A stretch of DNA of 64,000 bases from the NCBI GenBank assembly GCA_029876055.1, contig CM056877.1, forward strand, positions 2,418,001 to 2,482,000, in the 5' to 3' direction. This document shows positions 1 to 11,125 of this stretch, one piece after another. This stretch comes from Madurella fahalii (lineage: Eukaryota; Ascomycota; Sordariomycetes; Sordariales). Made by a program: the position numbers and the translations under genes. Positions within the stretch are counted from its first letter, which is position 1. Every line of letters starts with the position of its first letter. The notes under the pieces were generated by a model, which was not told the DNA's origin, did no database searches, and saw only the letters and a list, made by a program, of their open reading frames with translations.

Positions 1-1170
1 CTGCGCGATGGCTTCCCATCCGCTCTACACCCAACACCGTAGGACCATAACCGTTTGCCTACGTGTGTCCGTCGCGGTGTCCATGTTGCCGAGCTCTCCG
101 GCAGACAGGTTGAACATGTGTAAGCGTGATGTCTGCGCGGACAGTTGCTAATCATACGGTCTGTGGTGCAGTGAGTCTGTTTCCATCCCGAAGAACCCTC
201 GCACCGACCGTCCGGTCGGCTATGCCTTTGTTGACCTCTCGACACCTACCGAGGCGGAGCGTGCCATCGCTGAGCTGTCTGGCAAGGAGATCCTGGAGCG
301 CAAGGTCTCTGTTCAGCTCGCTCGCAAGCCCGAGTCTAACGAGAAGGCCGAGGGTGCCAATGCCGAGGGTGCCGGTGGTGAGGGTACCCGCCGCCGCCAG
401 TCTACTCGCGGTCGCGGCCGCACCGGCCGTGGCCGTGGCGGACGTGCTCGTAGCGGTCGTGGCAGCGGTGTAAGTTCTGCGTGTTGCTCACTGTGTGTTG
501 GAAGACAGCTGATGTGTTTTGCAGGATGAGAAGAAGGAGGATGAGGGTGCTGCTTCAGCTGATAACGCTGCTGGAGCCGCCGATGCTCCTGCACCGGCCG
601 AGGCCCTGAAGGACGTCACCAACGAGGGTACCGTCGAGAAGGAGAAGGCCGGCAAGCAGGCCCGTCCTCGTGAGCGCCGGGAGCGTGGTCCCCCGGCCGA
701 CGGCATTCCGTCCAAGACCAAGGTCATGGTCGCCAACCTCCCGTATGACCTGACCGAGGAGAAGGTTCGTCGGACTCCACTATGCCCGCCCCTGTCATAG
801 CTTGTCTATTGCCGGCACCGGTTGCTGACCCCTCCACTAGCTCAAGGAATTGTTCACCGACTACCAACCTTTGTCTGCCAAGATCGCTTTGCGGCCCATC
901 CCGCGCTTCATGATCAAGAAGCTCCAGGCTCGCGGCGAGGCCCGCAAAGGACGTGGCTTCGGCTTCGTCACTCTTGCTTCGGAGGAGCTGCAGCAAAAGG
1001 CTGTCGCAGAGATGAACGGCAAGGAGATTGAAGGTCGCGAGATCGCTGTCAAGGTCGCCATCGACAGCCCCGACAAGACGGACGAGGAGGTTCACGCCGC
1101 CGAGGCCGAGGACGCGGCCACGAACGGGGCCGAGGAGGCTGAGGCTGCTCCCGCCACGGCTGCTGCTTAG
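1..1170 (+). CDS. Two-RRM RNA-binding protein, 5' partial
   Basis: Nuclear RNP-type RNA-binding protein; the start lies left of or very near the window edge and I cannot fix it. Readable coding runs from about 102 in exons joined across introns at about 119-170 (branch site GCTAAT), 470-524 and 765-840. The first RRM is seen from its middle, with the RNP1-like stretch RPVGYAFVDL and then ERKVSVQLARKP. An Arg/Gly-rich linker (TRGRGRTGRGRGG) and an acidic Ala-rich stretch follow. The second RRM has RNP2 VMVANLPY and RNP1 KGRGFGFV. The tail is acidic and Ala-rich and ends at TAG 1168. The RRM-RGG-RRM order suggests mRNA or rRNA binding; the exact target is not known. Bases 1-101 may be intron or a first exon. 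Confidence 0.85.
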
Positions 1171-2137
1171 ATGATGCTCGACTCTTGACGAGCATGCAGC
1201 ATACGTCAATGGAGATACGAAAGCACACGCGATTCTATTCGGCTCTTTCCCCGTTCGTATGTATTACTCTTGGGCGCGTGCATCTCTTTAACGACCGGAA
1301 ATGGATGGATGAATTTTTTTTTTTTTTTTCGCCAACGGCTAGACGGAATGAGGAAAGCGAGATTGAGCGGCGGGATAAGTTCTCCTGGCGTCCTGGATTT
1401 TTTTGCACGGGCTTCAAAAGGCTCAATGCGGGTAGAGTTCAGGGACGCATTATCCATTATCTTGCGGCTTTCTCCAAAATATCCACTAATATCCTCATGA
1501 CCTACCTTTTCCCCTCTTTATCTCGTGGAGTTGATAGCGGCCTTTTCCTTCTCTTCTCTCTCGCATCTTCAGGCGTGTACAGTAGTCGTCGCCAGAGAGG
1601 AGGTATGGGGAATGGGAAAAGTTTTGATCTCTCGGAAACATGACTGTCATACTTTACCGGGAAAGTATTGTTAGGAACATGAGCGTGGTGTGTGCTAGTC
1701 CAACCTACCGTAGTAGGTGCTGCTGGACGGCAAAGCTGCTCCCCTGGCGATGGCAGGTGGCAGATGTTCCTGCAGGGGTTACAGGCCAATGCATTCAGAT
1801 TCTAGACTGCATGGACCCCGCCCAACACACGGACTCAAGATCTCCAACCCTGAACTTTGATGTGGACTTCTACGTTCGTTCTAGCAGTACTTCGGCGCAA
1901 ACCTTCTGAGGCGAAGATTTTGGTCGGCGAGAGGTAATTAAGCGAGGCAGTTGTTAACAATTCACCACGTTTAAGCTTGTCGAAAGGTCATCGGGGCTAG
2001 CCTCCCGATCTCGCGTTTCAAAGCCTCTGGAACCAACCGCAAACGCCACGCGACATCTTTCGCCAAACCCAACGCACCCCGTTTCCTTGACTTGCGCCGT
2101 GACAAGCGACAAATCGTTCAAAAACCCGTAGCCCGCA
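1171..2137. other. Intergenic: 3' UTR of RRM gene and ArfGAP promoter
   Basis: A perfect 7-bp stem with an 8-nt loop begins three bases after the RRM gene stop (1174-1195). A run of 16 T lies at 1314-1329. No convincing gene; the open frames here lack motifs and good splice partners. Confidence 0.6.
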
Positions 2138-3548
2138 ATGGCTTCCAAGGCCATGTGGGAGGTTGATCCCGAGACAAGGTCCAAGGTACGTTTTGTTTTT
2201 AGAATTTCCTTTGCCAGCCTCGATAACAATGCCTGCCCGACGACTCCGGGTTCCCTTCCGACACGCTACTCCATCCATTCCATCCGTCTGTCTATCCCCC
2301 TGTCGCAAAAGGAGAGCGGGAGGGGTGCTGGCTGACTGATGGCTAATTACATTGTCCCGTCCTCTTCCTCAGCTTGTCGCGATCCAGCAAGAATCCAAAA
2401 ACAACATCTGCTGCGACTGCGGCGCGCCGTCACCGCAATGGGCCTCCCCGAAATTCGGCATCTTCATCTGCCTGTCGTGCGCGGGCGTCCACAGGGGCTT
2501 GGGCGTGCACATCTCGTTTGTGCGGTCCATCTCGATGGACGCGTTCAAGGCGGCCGAGATTGAGCGCATGCGCCTAGGCGGCAACGAGAACTGGCGGCGG
2601 TTCTTCGAGGAGCACCCGGATACCAAGATGAGGGGGCTGACGTGGGATGATGCGACGATTGCGGAGCGGTATGGCGGGGAGGTGGGCGAGGAGTGGAAGG
2701 AGAGGTTGGGCGCCAAGGCCGAGGGGAGGGAGTACGTTCCCGGGGAGAAGAAAGAGCCGGCTAAGAGCTCTGCGAGCCCGGCGCTGAGCGGCGGTGCGTC
2801 GTCGACGGCGCCGACACGCAGCGGGCCACGCGCAAATACCCCCCTCGGTGGTAGCGCCACGGGCAGTAGGACAGCGAGCCCTGGCCCTGGGAAGATCAAG
2901 GTGGATGTGGACTATTTTGCGAAGCTGGGCGAGCGGAACGCGCAGAGGCCGGATGACTTACCGCCGAGCCAGGGAGGCAAGTACAGCGGGTTCGGAAGCT
3001 CGGCGCCGCGGCCGCAGAGGGAGGAGCAAGCCGGCATTCCAGGGCTGGATGATCTACAGAGGGACCCCGTGGCCGCGATAAGTAAAGGGTTTGGGTGGTT
3101 CGCATCGACGGTGACCAAGACGGCTAAGACGGTGAACGAGGGGTTCATTCAACCGACCGCGAAGCAGGTATGTCTCTTCCTCACTTTGGTTTGCGGCAAG
3201 ATTGCGAATATTAACATGGGGCACGGAAAGATATCCGACTCCGACTTTGCAGCTCAAGCCCGCAACGCAGCAGCCCAGGCGGCGCGGTCGGCGCAAGCCG
3301 GCGCCAAGTCTGCGCAAGAAGGGTTCAACCGCTTCGTTGAGGGCCCTTCTGCCAGTGGTTACAAGCCGGTGAGCAACTTTGACGAGAGCAAGCGGGCGTT
3401 CTGGGACGACCTCGCGGCTGCTGCGGACCAGAGGAAGACGTCTGGGAGCTCGATAGGCACGTCGGCGATGGGCAAAGGTGGGAACAGACAGGCTTCTTCG
3501 CAGGCGCCGCCGCCGAAAAATTCCCAGGAGGAGTGGGATAATTGGTGA
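2138..3548 (+). CDS. GCS1: ArfGAP, Gcs1/ARFGAP1 type
   Basis: GTPase-activating protein for Arf, acting in COPI vesicle traffic at the Golgi. Exons 2138-2185, 2373-3167 and 3231-3548 give 386 residues, normal for the family. The ArfGAP zinc finger is complete: C29 and C32, then C49 and C52 (Cx2Cx16Cx2C), followed by the arginine finger in AGVHRGLGVHISFVRSI (R57). Downstream are a Ser/Pro-rich linker, FGWFASTVTKTAKTVNEG (amphipathic, like the ALPS-type lipid-packing segment of ARFGAP1; inferred), and a C-terminal EEWDNW box. The start is chosen because MASKAMWEVDPETRSK joins LVAIQQES across a clean intron, as in Gcs1. The second intron (63 nt, AAG acceptor) is a multiple of three without stops, so it could be retained. 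Confidence 0.95.
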
Positions 3549-3960
3549 GGCGGTTACGGTCTTTTGCGGGGAGGTAGAATTTCATCTCGAGTATTGGCGG
3601 GGTGAAGGTTAAGGTTGGAGAGGGACGGAGAAGCAGTCACGCATATAGAGTTATTCAGCAGGAGCCATCTTTATATGAGATATTCCAACAGCATCTGCAA
3701 AACTTATAATCATATCGGTTGCCTATCGCTTTCGCTGCACCAACAAAACCGTGGGCTTGATGATGCGATGCAATGAAAGATGGACCAAGGGATATCAGTT
3801 CGGGGTTAGGGATGAGTATGCGGTATTGGAGCGGTCGCTTGGCCGAGGTTGGCATCGGCACTAGCCGGGGAGTGGCCAAGACACCGTGAATCCCGATGCG
3901 AAGCTGCGATGCTCCTCTCTCTTCTCTGCACGTTCCGCCATTGAACTACAGAGCTTCGCC
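3549..3960. other. Intergenic, ArfGAP to ETF beta
   Basis: 3' UTR of the ArfGAP gene and promoter of the ETF beta gene. I see no further feature. Confidence 0.5.
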
Positions 3961-4908
3961 ATGTCAGCCCTACGGATATTGGTCCCCGTTAAGCGGGTGA
4001 TTGACTATGCGGTAAGTGCGCGCGATCGAGATTCGGCGGCTAACCGACGCTCAATCCGCCACCGGCACCTTCGATCCCGTGAAGTCGATCTTGGCTAATC
4101 GTCCTCTTCTTCACGAACGCAGGTCAAGCCGCGCGTCAACAAGGCGCAGACCGGCGTCGAAACGGCCGGTGTCAAACACAGCATGAACCCCTTCGACGAG
4201 CTCTCGGTCGAGGAGAGCGTGCGCATCCGCGAGAAGAAGAGGGCGCCCGGCGGCGTCGAGGACATTTGCGTCTTCAGCGCCGGCCCCACCAAGGCGCAGG
4301 ACGTGCTGCGCACCGCCATGGCCATGGGCGCCGACCGCGGTATTCACGTCGAGGTGAAAGAGGGCGACGACCTAGAGCCGCTAAGTGTCGCTAAGCTGCT
4401 CAAAGCGGCCGCTGAGCAGGAGAAGAGCAACCTTGTCATCCTGGGCAAGCAGAGCATCGATGACGACGCCAACCAGACAGGCCAAATGCTGGCGGGTTTG
4501 CTGGGGTGGCCGCAGGCAACGCAAGCGAGCAAGGTCGAGTTCGGCGAGGGTGACTCGGTCAGCGTCACGCGGGAGGTGGACGGCGGCGTCGAGACGGTAC
4601 GCGCTAAGCTGCCCATGGTCATCACGACCGACCTGCGTCTCAACGAGCCGCGGTACGCAAGCCTGCCGAACATCATGAAGGCCAAGAAGAAGCCGCTCGA
4701 GAAGAAGACGCTGGCCGACTTTGGGGTCACGGCGGAGAAGAGGCTCAAGGTCCTCAAGGTTACTGGTCAGTTTGCGCGCGGAAGCGCTGTCCCGTCTTAT
4801 CCGTTCCCGCTAATTCGCAGTATAGAACCCCCTCCGAGGCAAGGCGGCGGCAAGGTCGAAGACGTTGATGGCCTCATTTCCAAGCTCAAGGAGCTCGGCG
4901 CTATCTAG
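3961..4908 (+). CDS. Electron transfer flavoprotein subunit beta
   Basis: Small subunit of the mitochondrial matrix ETF heterodimer, which takes electrons from acyl-CoA and related dehydrogenases and passes them to ETF-ubiquinone oxidoreductase. Exons 3961-4011, 4123-4765 and 4826-4908 encode 258 residues, the usual length. The N-terminus (SALRILVPVKRVIDYA, then VKPRVN) and the segment KHSMNPFDELSVEESVRIRE are the conserved ETF-beta nucleotide-fold start. AMAMGADRGIHV and TGQMLAGLLGWPQAT follow, and the C-terminus is EPPPRQGGGKVEDVDGL. The last intron ends at TATAG (4821-4825), not at the upstream CAG, because only that choice keeps EPPPRQGG in frame. No long presequence is visible, as expected for this subunit. 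Confidence 0.95.
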
Positions 4909-5657
4909 AGGAACTGTGTAAAACCCGTCGAAACATGCTAGCAATAGAATTATTCAGCAACCTACCCTACCGTCCGACTCGCACATCATTATTTTCATGG
5001 AAGTCTGCGGTCCATGCTTTCCCAATTTTGCGCAATTGCTTGTCGCAAACACATGAGTCTTGAGTTGCAGCTTCGCAAAACGCCATAGTCCGTAGCGTCG
5101 AGAACGGAGCAATGGTGCACATCACCCCGCATCGTGACCCCAAGAACATTCTCATGTAGAAACTGGTCGATTCCTCAGCATCACAGCGCGAATATCCATC
5201 TGGATCTCCATGGAGCCTCTTGACGATGGCTTGGGCTTCACGCCGTTTCAATCGGCGGATGTCGCGTGGCCGGCGACGGCCGCACATGTGTGCTCAGTCT
5301 CGTTGTCGAACCTGTCCGAAACCGCAACAGAGAAACATCCAGATGCAGAAAAGCTTCGGCGGACTGCCCCTCTCACCCCGTTTATCGGCTCCGGGCCCCA
5401 GGGTTCCTGGACCAATGACGCCCTTGCCAATTGCTGTGATAGGGCGAAAAATTTCAGTGGGGCCCAATGAACCAAGAAGGCTCTTTTCCTGTCATTCCCG
5501 CCATTTTTCGTTCCTTTCTCTTCCTCGAATTCGATTTCACCACGATAACCCAATTGACTGGAAAACCCCATCGCATTGGAACACGCTTTTACCTCGCAGG
5601 TTCTGCGATACACCTCACATACTTCCCCCCGAATTGGTCCTTTCACAAACCGCGCTG
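4909..5657. other. Intergenic and arg-2 promoter/leader
   Basis: 3' UTR of the ETF beta gene, then the arg-2 promoter. The part just before the uORF is pyrimidine-rich (around 5505-5525), typical of fungal leaders. I searched for a perfect TGASTCA general-control element and did not find one. Confidence 0.5.
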
Positions 5658-5990
5658 ATGAAAGGTCGCTTCTCTATCTTCACTTCTCAGGTACGTTTTG
5701 ACTGAGCTGGGATCATGCTTCCCGACCCCACCATTTTCTTCTCCCTGGGCCTCAATGCCCCCTTTCCCGCCTCATGTGGGCGAATCTGGATGGGGTGTTG
5801 AAAACTCTATGACGGGGTTTTCGGTTCTCTCTTGCTCTATGATCGAATGTTTTGGTCTGTAGACTTGTTGCTAATACCGCGTGTGTGGTAGGATTATCTC
5901 TCAGGTCCGCCCGATTCCCAGGATGGCTTGACTCACCGCTTCGTACTGACGAGAATTTTAGACCATCTGTGGAGAGCCCTAGTCGCTTAA
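5658..5990 (+). CDS. Arginine attenuator peptide uORF of arg-2
   Basis: A 24-codon upstream ORF in the arg-2 leader, in three pieces: 5658-5690, 5892-5904 and 5962-5990 (stop TAA). The introns are 201 and 57 nt, with branch-like GCTAAT and CTGAC. The spliced product matches the fungal arginine attenuator peptide in length and core; it contains FTSQDYLSDHLWRAL. Asp12, which the Neurospora literature shows is needed for arginine-dependent stalling, is present. The nascent peptide is known to stall ribosomes at the uORF stop when arginine is high, lowering translation of the main ORF and promoting decay. The main ATG lies 61 nt downstream. It is invisible to simple ORF finders because of the introns. 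The second donor (GTCCGC) is weak but is the only one that restores the known peptide. Confidence 0.93.
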
Positions 5991-6051
5991 GACCCCCCCT
6001 GTGCTGCACAAGAGCCTTACCCATCCTCAACCTTCTACCTCTGCCGTCGAG

Positions 6052-7486
6052 ATGTTCACTCACTTGGCCGCCCGCCTCCCTAATGCCCTGGGTCATGCCC
6101 CCCCCAGGGTCCCCGCCCGCCTCTCGAACCAGATCCGTCTCCTTAGCAGGCTCGCGGTGGATGGAAGCAAGGGTAGAGCGATGCCTGCCAAGAACACGAG
6201 GGCCACTGCTGCTGCGTCCGGTGTCGACGCTACCTTTACCATTAGAGTATGTTCCCAGCCGGATTTAGTAGTCTCGTTCGCCATCCTAACCGCCGTTTGC
6301 ACAGGATGGCCCCGTGTTCCAGGGCAAGGCGTTTGGCGCCAACTCGAACATCTCCGGCGAGGCCGTCTTTACGACGTCGCTCGTAGGATATCCTGAGTCT
6401 ATGACGGATCCCTCGTACCGTGGCCAAATCTTGGTCTTTACCCAACCGCTTATTGGCAACTACGGTGTGCCGTCGAATCAGCGCGACGAGTACAACCTCC
6501 TCAAGTACTTCGAGTCGCCCCACATTCAGTGCGCCGGCGTCGTTGTCGCCGACGTGGCTGAGAAATACAGCCATTGGACCGCTGTCGAGAGCTTGGGTGA
6601 GTGGTGCGCCAGGGAGGGTGTCCCGGCCATTTCTGGCGTCGATACTCGCGCCATCGTCACGTACCTGCGCGAGCAGGGTTCATCCCTTGCCAGAATCTCG
6701 ATCGGAGACGAGTACGATGCCGACGAGGACGAGGGTTTCATCGATCCCGGTCAGATTAACTTGGTCAAGCGCGTGAGCACCAAGGCGCCGTTCGTCGTTG
6801 CGAACCCCAACGCCACCTTCCATATTGCTCTGATTGACTGCGGCGTGAAGGAGAACATCCTACGCAGCCTGGTCAGCCGCGGCGCCTCGGTTACTGTGTT
6901 CCCGTACAACTACCCGATTCACAAGGTTGCCGACAACTTCGATGGTGTTTTCATCTCCAACGGCCCTGGTGACCCGACCCATTGTCAGGAGACCGTCTAC
7001 AATTTGGCCCGTTTGATGGAGACATCGTCGGTCCCCATCATGGGTATCTGCCTCGGCCACCAGCTTCTGGCACTCGCTGTTGGCGCCCAGACCATCAAGC
7101 TCAAATACGGCAACCGCGCCCACAACATTCCGGCTCTTGATCTGACCACTGGCCAATGCCACATCACCAGCCAGAACCATGGCTACGCCGTTGATGCCAG
7201 CACTCTGCCGAGCGACTTCAAGGAGTACTTCGTGAACCTCAACGACGGCAGCAACGAGGGCATGATGCACAAGACAAGGCCTATCTTCTCCACCCAGTTC
7301 CACCCCGAGGCCAAGGGCGGCCCCATGGATAGCGCATACTTGTTCGACAAGTACCTCCAGAACGTCAAGATGTTCAAGGACAACGCAAAGGTGTACCGGG
7401 ACAACAGGCCATCTCAGCTGATGATCGATATCCTCAGCAAGGAGCGTGTGGGCGTTGAACCCTCTCCGCTAGCAAACGCTGCCTAG
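6052..7486 (+). CDS. arg-2: Carbamoyl-phosphate synthase, arginine-specific small subunit
   Basis: Glutaminase subunit of the mitochondrial arginine-pathway CPSase; it supplies ammonia from glutamine to the large subunit. Exons 6052-6246 and 6305-7486 give 458 residues. The first ~55 residues are Arg/Ala-rich and almost free of acidic residues, as in a mitochondrial presequence. The CPSase small-chain N-domain starts at DGPVFQGKAFGA. The class I amidotransferase domain has ISNGPGDPTHC, the nucleophile in GICLGHQLLALAVGAQ, and the His-Glu pair in FHPEAKGGPMDS. The leader carries the attenuator peptide uORF, so translation is expected to fall with arginine. The next gene downstream is on the opposite strand. 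Confidence 0.97.
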
Positions 7487-8249
7487 GTTCCTTTTTTACT
7501 ATCCTTGATAGGTCGATTCTGGGTTTCAGGGGTTCAAGGGTTGATTTTTGGTGCAATGGTATCGAACAAAATTCGAGGTTCTGTTCTTGGGAGGGAGTAT
7601 GATTAGCGAGCGGTCTCGGGTCGTCTCACGGGCAGATTGCTTAGGCAGACTGGAATGGTTCGGAGATAGCGCAGATTGGTTTCCAAAACAAAATGCCGTG
7701 TTTTTATACCCATCGCAATGTTGCGCCGTGTCCCTTCGTGTGATGATATTGTTTATCAAATACCACCTGGTTCCAATTAATTGTCAGGGCATAAAATGAA
7801 CCAATGATTGGGGTATCTATTCCGCACATTAACTTTTCGCTACAGAGGCTTATCTCCTCAAGAAAGATGCATGGCCTTCGCCGCGGCACAACCGGGGTTT
7901 TATGCCATCCCTATCTGGTTGCCGTTATCTCCTTCCACATCACCCTCCTTATGAGCTGGCTTCGTTAAGCTCGTCCTCGTCTCTCCGAATGGTCATCTCA
8001 AATGCCCCTGAATGCCCGGTCATCTCCGCCTTCGATGGTTTTACAATCACAGAGAAAGTTGTTGCTGCTAGCCGAGCAGAAGTGGCTTTGAGCATGAGAA
8101 ACCAGCCAAGCGCTTCTAGCTGCGCTTATTCACTCAGCCCCCAGCGGGGGTCTGGTGTGATAGCGGCCGTTGGACGTTGCGGGCCCAGTACGCGCCGGGG
8201 AACGCTCGCGGCTAGCTAGGCTTGAGCGGCGTGGGGCGAACCGATGATT
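7487..8249. other. Convergent 3' region, arg-2 and SAP/RRM gene
   Basis: 3' UTRs of the two converging genes. Open frames here are short and unsupported. No repeat or RNA gene seen. Confidence 0.5.
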
Positions 8250-10165
8250 CTAGTACCGATCCCGTCTCCCGCCGCCACCGCTACCACCACCACCACCACC
8301 ACCGCGTCTGGGGCCGCGCGGACCACCGTAGGTCGGCAGAGGCCGGCCATCAAAGCGAGAGCGGGGCACATCGTTTCTATCCTGGAACCGGTCCCGGCGG
8401 CTGCGATCGCGCCAGCCGTCGCGGTCGTCATAATCATTGCGGCCGCCACGGCGGTCATCGTCCCGGGGCCGGCGCGGGGAAGGCGCGCGCGGGCCGCGGT
8501 TGTTGCGGCCGAGGCCGAGACGGCGGCGCTCGTGCTCGCGGTGGGGAGGCCGGATGCCGATGAAGACTTCCTTACCGCGGTCGACGAAGGTGTCCCCGTT
8601 CTCAAACGTGTACCGGTTGATCTCGTCCTCGCGGCCGAGGTCTTTGTTGCGGTCCTTGGTGTAGAACGAGCGCATGTTTGCGAGCCGGCGCTGGGCGAGC
8701 TCCTCTGGGACGGGCCTGTACTGCAGGGGGGATCTACCTGGGTGACCATCCGGTCGCCACCGCCTACGTCGGCCGGGGGCGGTAGCTGCTGGCGGTAGTG
8801 GTTCCCTCCGCGGCCGCGAGGGCCTGATGGGGCCCCCTCAACGCTTGGGACGAAGTTGCGTGCGGGTCCGGTCGGAACGGGCGGAGGTCCCAAGGGCTGT
8901 CGGGCGTTGCGACGTACGGGCTCTGCCTCTGCATTCACCAGGTTCGCTGCCATATTTCTGTCGTCATCAAGCTCGTACTGGACTTCCCATCGGCTCGATG
9001 TCCCCCGTCCGCCCTCTGATTGCTCGCGGCCAGCCCACTCGACAACCTTGTCGGCGGGTATGAAGTCGACCCAGAGCTCTTTTCTATTGCGCTCGTTGGG
9101 CCACACTGTTCCATGTAAAGCTGTTCGGACTCGCGAGGCTGCCGAGACGCTGGTGAATCGGACAAAGGCATGTGTGCGAATCGGGTCAAGGTAAAAGTTG
9201 ACGAGACAATCTGGGTCCAGGTCGGCGCCTGGGGCAGCAGCAAGCTCAATCAGATAGTCCCGTAGCATCGGCTCCCTGAGAGGCCTCATGAAATTCTTAA
9301 TGTAGAGCGCAGATGTAGCGGGATGCTGCGCCGGCGGAACGTCTCTGTCGTAGTCAGTCATGGGCTCATCCATGGCTTCGCTGTCTTTCTCTTGAGGGAT
9401 CGACTGAGAGACGTCGGGGCTCTGGAGCCGGCCAGGTTCCTTGGCAGATGTGTGGTTATCTTCTTGACTAGGTCCGAAGTTCTTTTCGGCATGGCCGTTG
9501 CTGTCGACACCGGCTTCGGGCCGCGTCTGTGTGGATTCTTGACGAATCGGCTCAGAGGAAGAGGCTTTACCGACGAGACTCTCGCTGGAAGGAACCGCCT
9601 TCTCGAGAACCCGGTAGTCATTCTCGCCGGATTCATCGCTGGGGCGCGCTCGCTTTCTGGAGGATTCGTACTCGGGGGGTGGCGGGCTTCGCGACCGTCG
9701 CTTCCGGCTCACAGCATCCTGGACGATTTCGGGAGTGACAGCCGGCTCAGCATCGACAACCTCATTTGGTTTACTTTCAATGATTGCATCTTGGTCGGGG
9801 AGCAGGCCTTGCGTCTCTTCGGTAGGCTCAACGCCGACCTTGGATGGGTCGGTTAAGTCGTGGTCGTTGGCCGGGGCTGGCGGCACATCTTCCGCGGTGG
9901 AAGCTTCCGGCGCAATCGCAAGGCGCTCGGGAGGAGGAGAACTCCGGGCAATGTCTTGATGCTGTTCTGTTGCGGTAGTTTCGGACTGCGCATCGCGGGC
10001 TTCTTGATCCACATCGGGCGCGGTGGGTTCTTCGGCGGTTTTCTCATTCTCGAAGGCTGCCAACCGGTCAACTAGATCCGCCTTTTTCCCAGTCTGCGGT
10101 AGATTGCGGCGCTTCAATTCCTGGCGCAGTTCAAGCACCGTCAACCGACTATAGTCTTCAGCCAT
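8250..10165 (-). CDS. SAP-domain and RRM protein (Acinus-like), frameshifted in this sequence
   Basis: Nuclear RNA/DNA-associated protein. The N-terminal SAP domain (residues ~6-42: LTVLELRQELKRRNLPQTGK, then ADLVDRL) is clear. A long acidic disordered region with an NLS-like RKRRSRSPPP follows, then an RRM-like fold (~280-365: SALYIKNFMRPL, THAFVRFTSVSAASRV, ELWVDFIPADK). The C-terminus is Arg/Gly/Asp-rich and ends in poly-Gly and RRDRY. SAP plus RRM plus RS/RG tail resembles Acinus of the exon-junction/ASAP complex, by architecture only. The frame breaks at a six-base G run (8726-8731 on the + strand). One extra base would join VDPP to LQYRPVPEELAQRR and give about 638 residues. The 17 bases between the frames are too short for an intron. 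This is a sequencing indel or a real broken allele. Confidence 0.85.
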
Positions 10166-11125
10166 GGTTGCTGGTGTTGGGTGTTAAAGAAAAATCGAAG
10201 TCGAGAATGCGCGTCGCGATGACATCGGAAAGCGAGGAGCTCTCAAAGAGCAAAAAAGTCGCCCAATGCGACTTGGTGAAGGCCACGGCAGGGATCATTA
10301 GCGTGGTGCACGGTTCACCCGGCAGCAGCCGGTCTTGGGCTGTTGGCCCCGGACCCTGGCCCCCCCCCGCGGACTACCTCGAGGTGTACTCAAGCTATGA
10401 AAAATGTTTCTGGCATGGTGTTGTTGTTGTTGTTGTTGTTGTTGCTCTGCATAAGAGAGGCATCAGGTCTTGTGCCGTCCTTCCCATATCGATACATCTC
10501 CGATGGGGCGGCCAGATGATCCTAGTGTCTCGAATTCGATCTGCTTCAGAGCGAGCGCACCCATGGAAATTGGGCATGCGCAGGTACGCCTGACCTGCAT
10601 GGCCAGCTAACCAGCGATGTCGATCCCAGCTGGAGTGCCACCTCAACAACACGGGGATTCTCATATCTGGCACTCGTGTGACGCTGCCTGATTCGTCGAG
10701 TCCGCCCTTCCCATCTCGTCCCAGGGCCTAAATGGCCCAGCTATGACGGTGATGCTGTCGTGGCCGCCGGAAACGGCCAAGAATGCACGCCCAAGTTGGT
10801 AATTGGCGTATCTCTCTTCCTTTGAGAAGGTGCCGCCCTGTTTCCGGCGCTGTCTACGGTTTTGTTGCCGACTCCTGTCCGAATCATGTCCCAACCCAAG
10901 ACGGAGAAAGAAATCACCCTGCACTTCTTTCTATTCAGCTCCCGTCCATCCCATTCATCGCCGAGTCTCGCCCAATCATGAGTGTCATAGCCATGGGTCT
11001 TCTTTAAAATCCCAACTACCTCGAGGACCGAAAACCTGGATTTATCACTGCGTTCGCATCAATCGACCAGACTTCTGCATTTAGTTTCTCTCATCGCCTG
11101 CAGTCCCCGACAATCGTGTATCACC
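10166..11125. other. Divergent promoter region with a (GTT)8 tract
   Basis: Shared upstream region of the SAP/RRM gene (-) and the next gene (+). It contains (GTT)8 at 10420-10443. No gene supported. Confidence 0.5.
10420..10443. repeat. (GTT)8 microsatellite
   Basis: Eight perfect GTT units in the divergent promoter region; likely length-polymorphic. Confidence 0.9.

Noticed and set aside
3168..3252. ArfGAP second intron ending at the CAG near 3252
   Set aside because: That acceptor shifts the frame and loses the C-terminal EEWDNW; the AAG at 3228-3230 keeps family sequence.
8731..8747. A 17-nt GT..AG intron in the SAP/RRM gene
   Set aside because: Far too short for spliceosomal removal and without a branch site; a one-base indel explains the frame change better.
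8222..9249. Long + strand open frames opposite the SAP/RRM gene
   Set aside because: They are antisense shadows of an Arg/Gly/Pro-rich coding region; no motif and no start context.
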